Below are positions 22,901 through 36,599 of a stretch of DNA of 64,000 nt, piece after piece; the stretch's first letter is position 1, and each line of letters opens with the position of its first letter. The notes beneath the pieces are model-generated. The model saw only the letters and a program-made list of their open reading frames with translations, did not search any database and was not told where the DNA came from. The position numbers and the translations under genes were made by a program. Source of the DNA: Bugulina stolonifera (Eukaryota; Bryozoa; Gymnolaemata; Cheilostomatida; Bugulidae); assembly GCA_935421135.1 (NCBI GenBank), contig OW285193.1:12324099-12388098 (forward strand), written 5' to 3'.

Positions 22901-25900
22901 CACTCCCCTGATAACAAATTGTTTGCATAGCATAGAATTTTGTTAAAATTGGGTGTGGCGTTGTCAACTGGGCTTTCGATCCAACCAGCACATTTCTTTC
23001 AAAGGAAGAAAAATGGATGACAGTTAACCTTCCTAGTATCAGTGCCATTGTTACTAATAACATGTTTTATATAAATATTTTGTGTTGTGACAACAACCTA
23101 CATTAGCATATTTATGCAGAGTTAGATTGCCAGTGAATCAACAAGAACTGATCTAATAATAGATTTAAATTGGTTTACAAATCACCATCTGTTTCACAAT
23201 GTACTATAATTCTCATAACAGGTTGCTGCCACAATATAAGATAAAGCATATAATTGTGCTGGTATAATGAGCTGCTTGCATGGTATGCAACGTAAGGAAA
23301 TTAAAAATTAATCTATCTGGGGATTGAGCTCCTGCTCCTATAATTGGCTGTTTTATGCGATAAGAAAGTTGAACTCCCTTGACTCATGCTGAGTGAATGA
23401 CGTAAAGAATTGTACAAACACTTGAAACAACCAACAGTGCAACACCCTAGACTAAGCACACAATCCGGCATTGTTGGGCTTTGTCACTCTTAAGTAATGA
23501 CTTTCAAGTCATTGATCGTAGATATTCAACAGAGTATCATGCTTAATTAGGTGGCATTGGCAGCAGTGGCCTGGTGGAGGCAAGCTCAGTGCATGGTCAT
23601 ACTGTAGTTGCACAGGAGAATTCCGATTTTCATCTATGATTATGATTTTCATCTATGATTTTCATCTGTGATTAGGGTGTCAAAATTGTGACCTTAAAAT
23701 CTCTCTCAATTTTATGAGATACTTGAACTGAGCATCTTAGCCATACTTAGATATGGGTTAGTGGTTTGTTATCTTACATCATCCATCGGAAATGACAGCA
23801 GAAACCAGCCAGGCAACCACCCAGTTGTGACCATAACTAGGTCAAATATCTAAAAACTTACTTATGTAAAAGTAATAGCAGCATGATGGCCAGTGTTTTC
23901 ATATAAATAAAATAGGCCATTTTAAAACTTCTCCCTACATAATTTGGCCACAAATATTCTATGAAATCAAACCAACAACAGAAACACATGGCACATGGGT
24001 GTGACTAAAAAGCCATGGTCAACCAACAGTGACAGTCAATGCAGAACTAAGCTTTTTTGGTAGTAATAATACATTATGCTTGTCATCACATTTCCATACC
24101 AGTCATAGTCGAGAACCACAGGATATAATCTATTATAAAGGGTGATTTTAATCTATTATTTTGACTACACTATCACCTCATAAGTGAACATTCCAGATGT
24201 ATCTTCTTACACTCAAAGTAATGCAGCAAAAATCTGTAATCTAAACTTCTTGAGAATCCATTTCTACAATAATCTTGCCCTGTTGGACATAAGTAGCCAG
24301 TGTCATTCTACGACCTTTACCTTCATATTGATTGTACTATTGATTCATATCCTGTTAGTCACCACTCAATTCACTCCTTATATGGTCGGCTAAATACAGG
24401 AATGTTGATATATATTTATACAATACTTCATTATACCCCTCTCTACATAATGCTGGTATTGGGTGAAATTGAGAAGCTTTTAGTTCATGTTGGTTTTCTA
24501 AGTGTGATTAATAATGACATTTCTAAAATATTTTTGTTATTTGCTTATCATGGTGATACAATGACTAAACTGGCAATCCAATACCTTGTGTAATACCTAT
24601 TATTCTGCCATACAGTCAACACTGCTAGCTAAGGCTTATGACTGCTGATGTGGGAATTCTTTTCACTCTTGAATGTAAATATATGGCAGACTAACACAAA
24701 TATTTCCCTAGGCTATTACCTCAATTTCCAAACAACATACAACAACACTGTGTTCTGGTTATTTATAGTTCCTTGTCAGAAATGCAAATGCACTTTCATG
24801 GGAATATACCTTGGAGTTGTTATCGAGCTAGTGAGTGATATGTGTGGTAAATGCACCAATCTATATAGCCTATGTTGTACATGTCACTATTTTGATCTAA
24901 AAATTAGCATATTATTTATGAATAGTGGTAGTTTGTGTTCCTTTTTTCTTCAATGAAACCATAAACAATGTTGCTAGTGCACTGATAGTAATATCACACC
25001 CATGATGGTAGACTTTGACATTCATACTAGTCTTTGCTGTAGAGTGTAGATACTCGGTCTCAACCTAGTTCTGCTTTGGCTGCAGGTAGGAAGTGGGTTA
25101 CCTGCATCAGTTGACAAAGTTTGCTCTCGGTCATAGAGTTGTTATATAGACTCAGTAGAGACTATTATCTTTATATAAGACCTACTTTCATGCTCTTTGG
25201 TTGCTAGATTGTTAATAGGCTTGTAAGTTTTGATAGATATCCCTAATCTACCATCTTTGTAGAGTCCATTAGTTGTCTGCTAAGACATGTCAAACAAATC
25301 TAGTGAAACTAAATGACTATAACTAGCAGCAGTAATAGGTCAACAAACTTATACTTCACAGCTAGCTCTGGTATATACATGTACTAGTTACAATAATGAT
25401 AATATGAGATGTAACATACAGTCATGTATTATTCTTATAACTAAGCTCTCTGCAATGAAATTATCATGATGGCTTGCAATTGTTCAATGTAATAGCCCAT
25501 AAGTCTGTGACCTTTCATCTTGTACATGTATATTGCATACACTAGGTACATTGTTATGTTGATAAATGAATATTTATGAGTGTAATGTGATAACTACCAG
25601 ACTCATGTGTCAAATCTCAACCTGTGTGTTTTATTACATTTTCTCTCTACATGGTTTATCACCTTTCGCATTGCTAGCTTATATAAGCTGAACTTCTTGC
25701 ATACAAATCATTTCTGTAACTTTACAAATTTTCTTTTGTCATCTTAAACATTCCAGGGTCGTAAGTGAATCACAACCAGATTTACAAATTTGGGGCATCC
25801 TAGTGTTATGCAATGTTGGACCTGTTCCATAAGAGAAGGTAACTCTGTAACATGATTTAATGCATTTATCTGTGTTGTAGCTGAATGCCAAGTATGACCA

Positions 25901-27295
25901 AGAGTTAGCAGGGCAGTGTATGGTTTGGATCAGCTCACAAATTGGAGAGTCATTCGACACTTCTGGTGAAGCTAGAAATGTACACGAGCAGCTAAAAACT
26001 GGTCAGAGACTAGCTAAGTAAGTATAATTATAGTGATTACTAGTCTATTTGCATGCATGCCATGTAGACCAGTTTCATCTTTTGCATATTATCATAGACT
26101 TGTATGTTGGATATTTTCATGTTGTGTAGACATAGATTCTATGGTCTAGGTAGAACTACCTAGACACAAATCGTCTCAAGTGTTTAGTTATCTTCTCTTG
26201 CTGACATTTACATCAAAGAGAAAACAACTCTTACGACTTGTTCTATTTCAGAAATGGTCAATAAAATAATTTATTGTAATTCAAGTTTCACATAATATGT
26301 TTCTTCTAGAATTTTTTTTCTTCTAAAATCCATTTTACAGGCTAATCTTCCCATTATGTAATTCATTAATTCATTCATACTTTAATGCTATCGTTGCAGA
26401 TTGGTAAATGTGATATCTCCTGGTAAGATATCTCAGAAGATGATAGATGGGGCCAAAATGACTTTTAAACAGATGGAACTGATAAATAAGTTTACAGATG
26501 TATGCAAAGGGCTAGGAGTACCTGACTATGAGTGCTTTGCTACAGTAGATCTGTATGAAGAGCAAAATATGGTTCAAGTCATTACATGCCTGGCAGCATT
26601 GATGAGAAAGGTTAGGCAATATATATGTACAGTATGCATTTATATACTGGTACAAAATGCTATTGTAGGTTTACATAATACAAATGTATACAGCAATGTG
26701 TATTATACATGTAAATAGATTTTAGAAAATCTATTTATGATTGTAACTTGCTCAGATATTCGAAAAAATGTTGCATGTAGGCCTAATCCAATAATATTCA
26801 CACTAAAATATGGTACCAATTTTGAGTTGTCTTGCAGTGACTTCAGAAAAAAATATCAAAGGCTATATTTATTCTGAAAAAGTATAATAGTCAATAAAAA
26901 CCATTGTGTCTTCATTGTCTGCTTCAGACTGTTAAAGACTAGTGACTCCTTTTAAGTGCATAGTCCTGGAAGTGGCTGTTTTACCAAAAATTGCTCACAC
27001 GTCATTCTTAGGTTTTATGTGCCTCGTTTTGTAACAAGTAGCCTAATCCAATGGGTCGTTGAATAATGGTGGAATCTTCAGCTTCAAGTTATGATCAAAC
27101 ATTCACTATATCTATATCCAACCTGATTGATTTTAGTTTGGGCTGGGACCCAAGGAAGCAACAGCTAACAAGAGGGAGTTCACTGATGAGCAGTTGAAAG
27201 CAGGACAAACTGTGATTGGTCTACAGATGGGAACCAATAGGGGAGCTTCACAGGCTGGAATGAGCTTCGGCAAGGGAAGACATATTGTAGACTAA
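19903..27295 (+). CDS. Calponin/transgelin-like protein, intact copy 2
   Basis: Exons 19903-19953, 25881-26017, 26400-26610 and 27137-27295 fit in phase and encode 185 residues, the usual size for transgelin (about 200). These proteins bind actin filaments through one calponin-homology domain and stabilise them with a C-terminal calponin repeat. Visible here: the N-terminal [10 protein letters not shown] leader, [17 protein letters not shown] opening the CH domain, [19 protein letters not shown] and [18 protein letters not shown] in its second half, then [20 protein letters not shown] as the single repeat and a VD end. Intron 1 is 5.9 kb, against 0.5 kb in copy 1, and contains a second candidate first exon at 20957. 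Muscle-type or general cytoskeletal use cannot be judged. Confidence 0.85.
20957..21007 (+). CDS. Alternative first exon of calponin-like gene
   Basis: ATG at 20957 opens [17 protein letters not shown], ending in AAG followed by a GTAGAT donor in phase 0. This has the same length (17 codons) and phase as the exon at 19903, whose peptide is closely alike. Upstream sequence contains a TATAAATTATAT-like stretch at 20814-20825. The downstream exons at 25881 onward can be joined to either start. It is probably a duplicated promoter plus first exon giving two N-termini, or the remains of a third gene copy that lost its body. Confidence 0.65.
22383..22649. mobile_element. Short MITE with TA flanks
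   Basis: The ends GTGTCTTCGC (22383-22392) and GCGAAGACAC (22640-22649) are inverted repeats with imperfect extension inward (CAGACCC to GGGTCTG). Both are flanked by TA, giving a 267-base element that is GC-richer than its surroundings. TA duplication fits Tc1/mariner-like insertion. Confidence 0.65.
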
Positions 27296-27299
27296 GAGA

Positions 27300-28040
27300 C
27301 AACTACTAAACACTAGTATTGATTCCTACATCTATCATTTCCATGACCACATTCTATTATATGAACTCTTCTATAGTTGGTTATTATTTAAAGGATTATT
27401 TTTGGTAGAAAAACAATCGATGAATATATTATGGTTATTATAACTTAGTCTTTCCACATTTATAGCCTACACACTTCTAGAAAGTTTATGATTGCTTTTT
27501 CCTGTTAGAATTATATTATTTTCATAGTTTTAAGCATTTTGTCGGAGACTAAGCTATAGACTAGAAAAATTAAAAGCCCATTTCTTACCAGTAAAAATAT
27601 TTCTATAACACACTATACACTGGGTATATTATTTTCTCACCCTAAAATTTACAAAGCAGCATACATACTAACTGATAATGTTATAAAAGAATGGAATAAA
27701 CCTTGCAGAGATAAATGACAAAACATTGTTTGCTTATTAGCTTTTTATGCTTATTAGTATATTCATCTACTAGAAGAATAGATCGTAGCTGCCCACTTCT
27801 CTCTGCTGTTATAGAATCAGGCTTTACATCAGGTTTGCATTTTACACCTTATTTTAAATTCTGTACCAGGAAAATAGACTAGTTGAAACAATCAGTCTAG
27901 TTTTATTACAATACCACAGTTACTAAAAATAGTCTAAATAAATAATGAAAAAAGAAATTGTATGAAATTAAATATTCTATTGATCACCAGGTGCAATTTA
28001 TCAGGTATGTAAAGTAATGTTATCAATGTATATAATTGCA
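27300..28040. other. Intergenic, nothing recognised
   Basis: AT-rich gap between the calponin gene and the 3' end of the convergent minus-strand WAP gene. It probably contains the two 3' UTRs. Confidence 0.4.
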
Positions 28041-28042
28041 AC

Positions 28043-31000
28043 CTAGATTTCTGAACTTCCTCTTTCTGTGTCACCATCTTTTCTAGCTTGTTTTCTCAAA
28101 GCTTTTCTGATTTTACATGTCTGTGAACAGGGCTTTCTACAATAATATAATGTTGAACTACATAATAATTATGTAAATTATCACTCCACAACTTACAGCT
28201 TGTACAGTATTTTAGTGTTGAACACATTCCAATTTCAATTCTAACAAGTCTAGTTACTTCTTTACAATTCTACAATCATGTACATTACATTGAAATGATA
28301 ATATTCACTCAAGTTACTTGGAGTTATCCTGCCTTAGCTTGCAAATAGTGAATACTCTCTTTGCTTACTGTGATTGGTTGGTTGTGGTCTTGTAAATTCA
28401 GCTTAGCAGTTACAGAGGGATAAAGAAGCCTGCACCAGAAGCACCAACACAGAGACTAGATAGGAAAGGGTGAGTGAGTTTGAACCCCCTTTACTTGTAC
28501 CATCTTTAACAGTAGGCCTGAAAGTAGATGTAGTTCCAGGATAACCCAGGCATCTCCGCAATGTTAAAGTGGGAAATCAAATTAATAAAGTACTATAAAA
28601 CCCCATCAAGAGAAATATCACCAGAAAACAGCATTTTAAAATAGCAGTGAAATAATTTAGAAAGCATGCAACATGGAATATTGAAAAAATATCCCATTGT
28701 CCAATATGTTTTGAAGTTGTATTCTCTTGCCTTCAATGTCTTTTTTATGGGAATCTTACTGGAGGCAATATAACTGGAGGCAGAAATATTGGCCTATCAA
28801 AAGAAGTTGATAATATGAATATGACTCAATGTAGGCCTTACACTAGATATTGCATAAGCTGCACATTCATGTACATATTGTGTTAGCCAATGCTTGGAGG
28901 TATGTTACTGAGTGGCCGAGATAGATTATATTATACTCCATGGGAATTGGGGGGAGGGGGGAGGCAGATGAAAAATGTTTGTCAGAAAGTTGCAAAGGAA
29001 TTTGAGAGCAAGCATACATGTAGTTTATGTTAACTTGGAAAACGTGGGAAGGGGCTGGGGCAAAACAACAATAATATGACACAATTATTATAATCTACTA
29101 ACAGAGGAGCAGCCTGGAAAATGTATCGTAGTGTTCTATCTACTGTAGCATGACATGACGTCTTTATATACAAAATTACCTTCTGCCACGGCGTCTAAAT
29201 AGAGGTGATCTACAGCAACCTCCGCAACACTTTTCTTTTCCCTCGCAACCAGTGTCATCTGAACATGAGGAGCCACATAGGTCAGCATCTGCGTTCATTG
29301 GGCAGCGACCTGGCTTTGATTTGTAAATACTTTTTGACTTTTCTGTGGTATCAGCCACTGTAACAGCTCTAGATGTTGTAGCATTCTTAGTTGTTGATTC
29401 TAGTAATTATAATGTACTATCATGTACATAGTGCATCTCATTTACATAACGTAATACTCAAGCAGGATACAGTAATTCCAAAACTACATAATAAACTACT
29501 GCAAAATATTTCATTTTCCACAAGTATAAATTAACATTTTGTGAAAAACTAATGCCATATTATGTTCCACAGTATGTTGTCATTGTTATGCTGTCAATCA
29601 ACAAATAACTAGTGAAAAATTATGGATCACATAATTATATTGATGATTTGATTTGATTATATGCTGCAGTGTAGTATAATATTATTATAATAATTAATAC
29701 ATGTGCAGACATCGGAGATTCATAAATTTTTATGGAACCATGGAAAAAAATTGCCAGCAATTTGTTTGAAAACAAGCAAATATGGGTAAATGCAACGTTA
29801 TATACTAGCTTGTTTGGTAAGCATAGGAAGCCCAGATGTAAGTGCATCATAACCACCATATTATGGTATTATTTTATATCATCAATAGATCCTAACTTAC
29901 CAGTGGTTGGAGCTACGGTAGGTTCTGGGGTGGGACAAACCTCTTCAACTGCAACCTACAGTTACATGTAGATCATACAAAGAGGTAATATTCTGCTTTA
30001 TGATACATCTATTACTTACATACATGTATCTAAAGCAATTATAATTTGTATTCTTTTCATTATACACTTTCAAGAGAGGATAACTTTCAATTTAGACCAA
30101 ATGTACAATTTGGTCATCTAGTGGTAATGTTGTTACAACAGAAATCGTTGTACTATCCAATTAATCAACAATACTACTAGTGTACACATACAATGTACAT
30201 TTGTATTAAGAACATCTTCGTTTATCCAATTTGAGACAAAAATATTTAAACTTTTCTTTCTACCTACATGTATTACTATTACTAGTATTTTACTTACAAA
30301 TTCCTCGGGCACGTCTGCACCGCAGTATGGGTCTATAATAGACTGCCATTGCTGTTTTATAGAGTCCATAGTTTCCTCAGCTCCACGACAGGCGTATGTG
30401 ACGTTAAACCCAAAGTAGTCGTAAAAACCGTAAGTTGCATTGTCCATACAGGCAAATGGGGATTGTAAAACGCTACAAAACAATTATATTCTAATAATGC
30501 ATTGCTTTAAAACAGCATTTGGTTGGTCAGACATACATGTAGTCCACAATTGGTACATGTATGGCGTTCCACTACTGTCAACATTTGAAACATCCATGAC
30601 TATGACTATATGATTTTAAAAACAGAAAAATTACTTTTTTTTTTATTTAAGGATGGCAAAAGTCTTAACAAAACGTTAATTTATCGTCAAAACCAAATAT
30701 TATGATACTTGTTCTATAAATTGCTAACCAAGAATTACTATAAAATTGTATATTCTGTGTAAAATCTCTTACAAAAGTATTCAATAGTAGCTAGTCACTC
30801 ACTTGCATGTGTTTGTCAGATTGTCAGCCATTGATGGAATGCTGTTCATCCTCTGGTATATACCATAGTTAGACTCTGTGTCCTGTATATACACAAATTA
30901 GAGACATGTAGGAATCGTCTTTCCATTGACTAACAACTTAATTAGCAGCATGATCCACTTGGAACTTGACACCATAAAATGATTGGAAAAACATTTGTTA

Positions 31001-34000
31001 TAATAACTGCAAAGCTAAATCAAAACAAATGTCCAAAATGTGCCTTATATCAATAATTTGTACGAGCCTAGTCCACCCTATTCTAGGTTTGAAGGTTTCA
31101 TCATACATAATGCAGATTTGGTACTAAATAGTATACTATATTATTTTGGTTATGCTATGTTATGCCATATTATGCTAAGGTATTACACATTATGCAATAC
31201 TGCATACAATACTATACTATGCTATATGTTATGCTATACTATGCTACGCTACACTACGCTATGATATGCTATACGATGCTATGATAAGAGAGTGCACATA
31301 CTCTCACCTTGAGCTCTTGGAAGCAGAAGATGGTTACAATATCTTTACACTGAGACTTATAAGTAGCTCTCAGATCACATTCCATGTCCCAGATAAACTT
31401 CTGAGACTGCAGAAACCTTCTGGCTGGGGTGCAGTGACCAACACAGTCCTGTCCACTCTTGGTCAGTAAATTACTCAGACAGTCAGCATGTCTATCAATA
31501 GTATTTCAGTTAAAGCAGAGTATAAGGTCATATCCAGGTAACCATGCACTACTGCTACTTACTAGTAGTAGATTTATTATGCATATATAATGCATATGCA
31601 CAGCCAGCATGTGAGGTGAATATTACTGCCTGAGATGATAACTCCCAACTTTAGCCTTAATCACTGCAAATATTGGTGAAGTGAAGTTTTACAACGGGTA
31701 CTGAAAGCATCCCACCCATTATTTAGCAAGACTTTAATCCCACACTAAGCAAAATTCTTAGTTGTTGCACCAGAATTTAGTGTGAGTCTTTGATCACATC
31801 ACTTTAATACCAAACTTATCAGATATAATACATACATGTATGTGAGCAGTTCTACGCTAGTCATGTGAACTTAACAAAAAGCTTAACTATGCAGATGTAC
31901 AAGATTAGTAGAAATTGTTCCACTTTCAACTCCCTGAGTATACTTTACACAATAGGTGTGAAACTAAATAATACAATATACATAAGCATCTAGTGTACGT
32001 GATATTATATGCTACAGTATGCTACAGTATCAGTTAATACTAGCAGGATGAATAAGTTTGCACTTAATGTAGTTAATCCAGTAATGTGATTCAACTGAAG
32101 GATTAACGGATTAATGTAGGTGGATTAATTAAATGATATGACCCTTCAGATATAACAATGGATCACTGGTCAAGAGTTGCACACATTAATAATACAAGAG
32201 ACACTAGACAAGATCAAACTATGTCTGCTAACTGTCTGTTATATGATGACATCATCATTCTGATCAATCCACATAGTACTCTGTCAAACGATAGTTTACA
32301 CTCTTTACTATACACACATATTATATAAGCCTTATTAAAATACAGGGTAGAGGGTAGATATACATTTACATGTACATGTATATTATGTAATATATTACAT
32401 TAGTAACAAATAAAATTATGATTTCATAATGACATGAATTTAACAGTTTTCAGTTTACAAATAGGTGGAGCGTCAAAGGAAAAGTAAATCGATGCTAGAG
32501 AATTTGAAGATACAATCTTGGTAAAGGTTTCATGCTCACCATGAGCCAACACAATGAAATGAATCTTTTCATTAACATGCATGTACATAATAACTCACCG
32601 CTTTAGAGAATTACCACAGCTTGTTCTACGAATCTTATCACATCTGTGAGCATCAGCCAATCGGCAGCCTAGAAAGTTCCATACAATTAACACATGTATC
32701 GGACAGATACCAAACACTAAACTATTCTATTATAGTGGAAGTACAAATATATAATAATGTCAGTAGAATGAAATGACTGGTTCAGTAAGATTAATGTTAA
32801 AATTGGAGTTATCTACACTTAGGTTAGCCCAACCTTATGTATTACTAGTAGCTAGAAAGTAATATATGAAAGAATTAGATTAATTTTGTCAGTGCTTGTT
32901 GTTTGAACTTGTTTTATACCAAACTCTAATTTAGAAACATAATCTATTACTTTTTTTCCCCTATGAGTGAGTATATTAGGGTTCATAGACTTACTAGTGT
33001 GACCAGGTGTGTATCTCTCCTCACAGTATATAGTGTCTAAACTGACAATACTTCTGTAGTCTATGCTACCTTTTACCTTCTTAGATTCTACATCTGATGT
33101 GGTTAGCAGACACTGCTTATAGCAAGATAGAACCTCCTTCATTTCCCTGGAAATAATGTAAGTATTATATTTATTGCTGTCTGTAACACAAAGTAAGTAA
33201 AAGTATTATAGTACTACAAATTATATTATTATTATAAGCATTAGAGGATTATGCAATGTTGATTTTAGATTTAAATTATGGCATCTGAGATAGTAATCGA
33301 TGTCATTAAATTCTGTTATTATTCAACATAAATGCATAATTAAATCACATAAAAACCAGTAACATAATTAGCAAAAGATCCAGGGTAGTCACGCTGTCTG
33401 GAACCCAGGCTGGAGAAATAGTTTAGTGAGTGTAAGTGTACTAATGGGAGAGAAATGCAGTAAAACTTAAGGCATTCATTGTGATCAGACAGACCATGTG
33501 GTGTTCATCAAATATCACTAGAATATTATGTCTTTGAAACAGAGGAAACAATATTATTATGTAAATTGCAAACTCTTTGATTAAAGTAGCACTATTTAAC
33601 GGCAGGAAAACATATTTAGCCTGTGATCTAAGTCCTAATATAAAGATACATGACTGCATACCCCTACTTACAGTGTATCAAAGACAAACAGCTAGGAAGT
33701 ATACAAGTGATCCCAGACTTCCTCAGTGCTTACAACATACACTAATACAATATTATATGTATGTAAATGTACATAAAGATAGCTCATTATTCTAGACTAG
33801 TAGAATGTTGTAGTTGCTGCAATTCATTGTTTCACAACATGATAATTCTAAGGATTAAGACGATAATACATGTATTGCGAACATCAGACAAATGAATACA
33901 ATCAAGTACTTGTAGGCTACATGCTAATATGAGTGGGATAAGTGACTTTGTCGTCAGTTTTAGTGTTTTGCTGTTAGACTTTCAGAGCTATTTATGATGA

Positions 34001-36553
34001 TGATTAGAATCACAGACGAAGATCAGTTTTTACAGAAACCCTTCTAAGTTCTAAGGCTACACTAGTGGATAGCTTGTTCTGTTACCTGCATGTTTTAATA
34101 CCAGCCAGTTGGTCAGTATTGGTTATATTGGGGTTCTGGTCATAGAAGTTGAGGTAGGTATACTGTTGGAATCTGTCATATGCATACTTTGCCTTGATAA
34201 TACATTCTCTGCATGTGGCTATAATTATCAATAATTACATTGTTAGCATAAACCCTACTGAGTATTGTAGTATCTCAGAGAGTATTCCAACAAGAAGGGA
34301 GAGATGATAACTTCATGTTGTAAATAATATATTAATATTGTATGTACATGTACATGTAAACATAGTATCAAGGTTTCAAGATTACCTACAGGCCCACATA
34401 ATATACATAACAAAACACTGTGACATATACATATACATACAGCTGCTAGAATAATATAAAAAAACAGTTATTCAATAGAACACTTGTTGACCATAGTTTT
34501 AGAGACATCAAAAGGTAAAAAGGGTTGTACCTGACATATAAGGTTTAAGATGGTATAATAGATAGGATTAATAATGGATAAAGATAATGTGGTGCGTCCT
34601 CTACTACAATAATATATAATAGACTTATATTTGATATATTATATATTATAAGCCCATTAGAAACATATAAATCATCAGAATGTATATTATTATTATTTAG
34701 TGTAGCAATGTGTGCTGTAATAGTAGCTATTTACTGTTTACTTGAGAAACATCAGAGAGAAATAGCCCATTAAGATAACATAAAACTGAAATAAAATGAC
34801 AAATAAAGTATTATATGGGATTTAGACCATAAATGTTTTCTTGCCCTGTTAGGGTGGGTGGGTAGGGTATGTGATAGTATGGTAGTAAGTATGGAGTATT
34901 TACTATATACAGGCCAATGGTGTAAAACCATTGTACAACTGTACATTATAATTATTTTAAGGCTGACACAAGATATTCATGTAAAGTACAATAATAAAAA
35001 GTAGTGCTGGTCGATATAATATAATATGTAAATACATGTAATCATAACACTATTATCAAAACACTGGGTGACCTGGGTTCTAAGCTGTCAACAGAATCAA
35101 TGTAAGGGAGAACAATAATATTGTAGTTTATAGGTTTGTTAGAACCTAGTCTAGACATTACACTATAATGTTTACAACCAATGCCCGAACTCAACATAGC
35201 CTGTGTTTGATTTTCTGGGTAAAATAAACATATTCCACTCAGTAAAAAAATGTTTACACATCCTCCACTATCCCAACCCGGAAACATGCTCAGTAATGAG
35301 TAACAAACCCCTACCAGCGTCTAAGCTCTGAAGGTACAAATCTACCAGCATTATATCTATATTTATCTACCATAGAAATAGAGTTAATTCTGTGTTTACT
35401 ACTTACCATCTTCAGCAGGTAACCTGGTAATTCTAGCTCTACAAGTATATAGAATATAATATAGAATAATATCTAAACCATATAAGATGATCTTCATGAT
35501 TAACAGATTAAGCTAATCACATGGTAATCTTCCAGCATGTAAGAGGCAGAAGGGGTCACAGCTGTACAGACCAACTGACACATAGACAGGACATTGCAGC
35601 ATCAGAATATTATTATGGTGTATGAAACATGGACATGTAGACTACACATGTATATATACATGTGTAGTTTATAGTCATATCCATGTCATGCTAATGTAAT
35701 GAAAATATACAAATAAATTTGAAACACATGGACTAGTTACAGAATAGAGTGAGGATTGGAGAGCATCACAGAATGACAAGAGAATGGTCTTGGACAATGT
35801 TTATCTCTCATGACCTGTTGATTTGTGAAATAGCTAAAGTTCTCAAAACATTACTCACGAATAGTTGTATATCAAGCTACAGTCTGTTTCATAAGAAAAA
35901 TATATCCTTAGTTTTCACTTCCTCAGGAAGAAATAATTATAATATTGTATCTTATTAAAATGAAAATAGACTGTAATGGACCCCACAGAGTGATGATGTT
36001 AAATACCTTATTAATGTGCACATACGCAGCCTGTACCTACATGTAGCCTACATACACTTACCTTATTGAAGTTCCCATATGCAGCCTATACCTGCATGTA
36101 CATACACTTACCCTGCTTTCTTGTCTGGAATTAGTCTATATTGATCTTTATCTGATATATCAAGATGTTCCTCATTTTCTATGGCTGACACCAGGTATGA
36201 ATCTAAAAGCGACATTCAAAAATTATTCTCTCAATTTTGTGTTCAGCCACAGAAGAGCACCTGTCAGCATTGTAGGCCAACATATACAATACATTTTGTA
36301 GTCGTTTATTGGGGAAAATTATCCCATTTTAATAAAATATATACTTGAACATGAACTACAATGCAATGTTATTATAGCTATAATAATCAGGTATGTAGAA
36401 TAAATTGACCAGCTAGGTACTTCTCGGTGTACTGATTCTGGTGTGAACAAGAATGAGAATTAATTAATACTATTAATACTGAATTATATTCATTGACTTA
36501 CCAACTATAACCAAGATGACGCTGGCCAAAGTCAGCAAGGAGTAATTTCTCAT
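28043..36553 (-). CDS. Secreted cysteine-rich protein with C-terminal WAP-like domain
   Basis: Twelve exons fit in phase: 36553-36502, 36202-36112, 35438-35407, 34218-34086, 33146-32995, 32668-32599, 31491-31308, 30882-30803, 30472-30298, 29955-29901, 29399-29180 and 28136-28043. They total 445 residues. The first exon is a signal peptide (MRNYSLLTLASVILVIV). Residues 60-325 hold regularly placed cysteines in helix-like settings (CRECIIKAKYAY, CREMKEVLSCYKQC, DCVGHC, CKDIVTIFC) without a family I recognise. A Thr/Pro-rich linker (CPTPEPTVAPTTESTTKNAT) follows. The C-terminus carries KPGRCP and eight cysteines in the order of a four-disulfide core, although the last four (KCCGGCC) are closer than usual. 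An Arg cluster (RRRGRR) then precedes KPCSQTC and a basic tail, which could be a furin-type site. Several N-x-S/T sites occur. WAP domains are often protease inhibitors or antimicrobial, but no function is proven. Confidence 0.75.
31130..31275. repeat. Degenerate TATGCTA-rich tandem repeat
   Basis: Overlapping words such as TATGCTATAC, TACGCTA and TATGCTATG run through an intron of the WAP gene, ending about 30 bases before an exon boundary. It is simple-sequence drift rather than coding. Confidence 0.7.
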
Positions 36554-36599
36554 CCTGCTTCTTGCTGTATTCTGCTAATAAATGAAGATTATATTTTTG

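Larger units (their letters stand above)
20130..25500. other. Large intron 1 of calponin copy 2, mostly featureless
   Basis: This stretch has no counterpart in copy 1, whose intron runs directly from the 16940 region to the sequence matched at 25520. Apart from the alternative first exon and a small MITE at 22383, I saw only AT-rich sequence, a short GATTTTCATCTATGATT repeat near 23630, and unsupported open frames. Confidence 0.5.

Noticed and set aside
28392..28470. Possible plus-strand exon reading LSSYRGIKKPAPEAPTQRLD between CAG and GTGAGT
   Set aside because: Splice signals are good but no partner exons were found on that strand, and it sits inside an intron of the minus-strand WAP gene.
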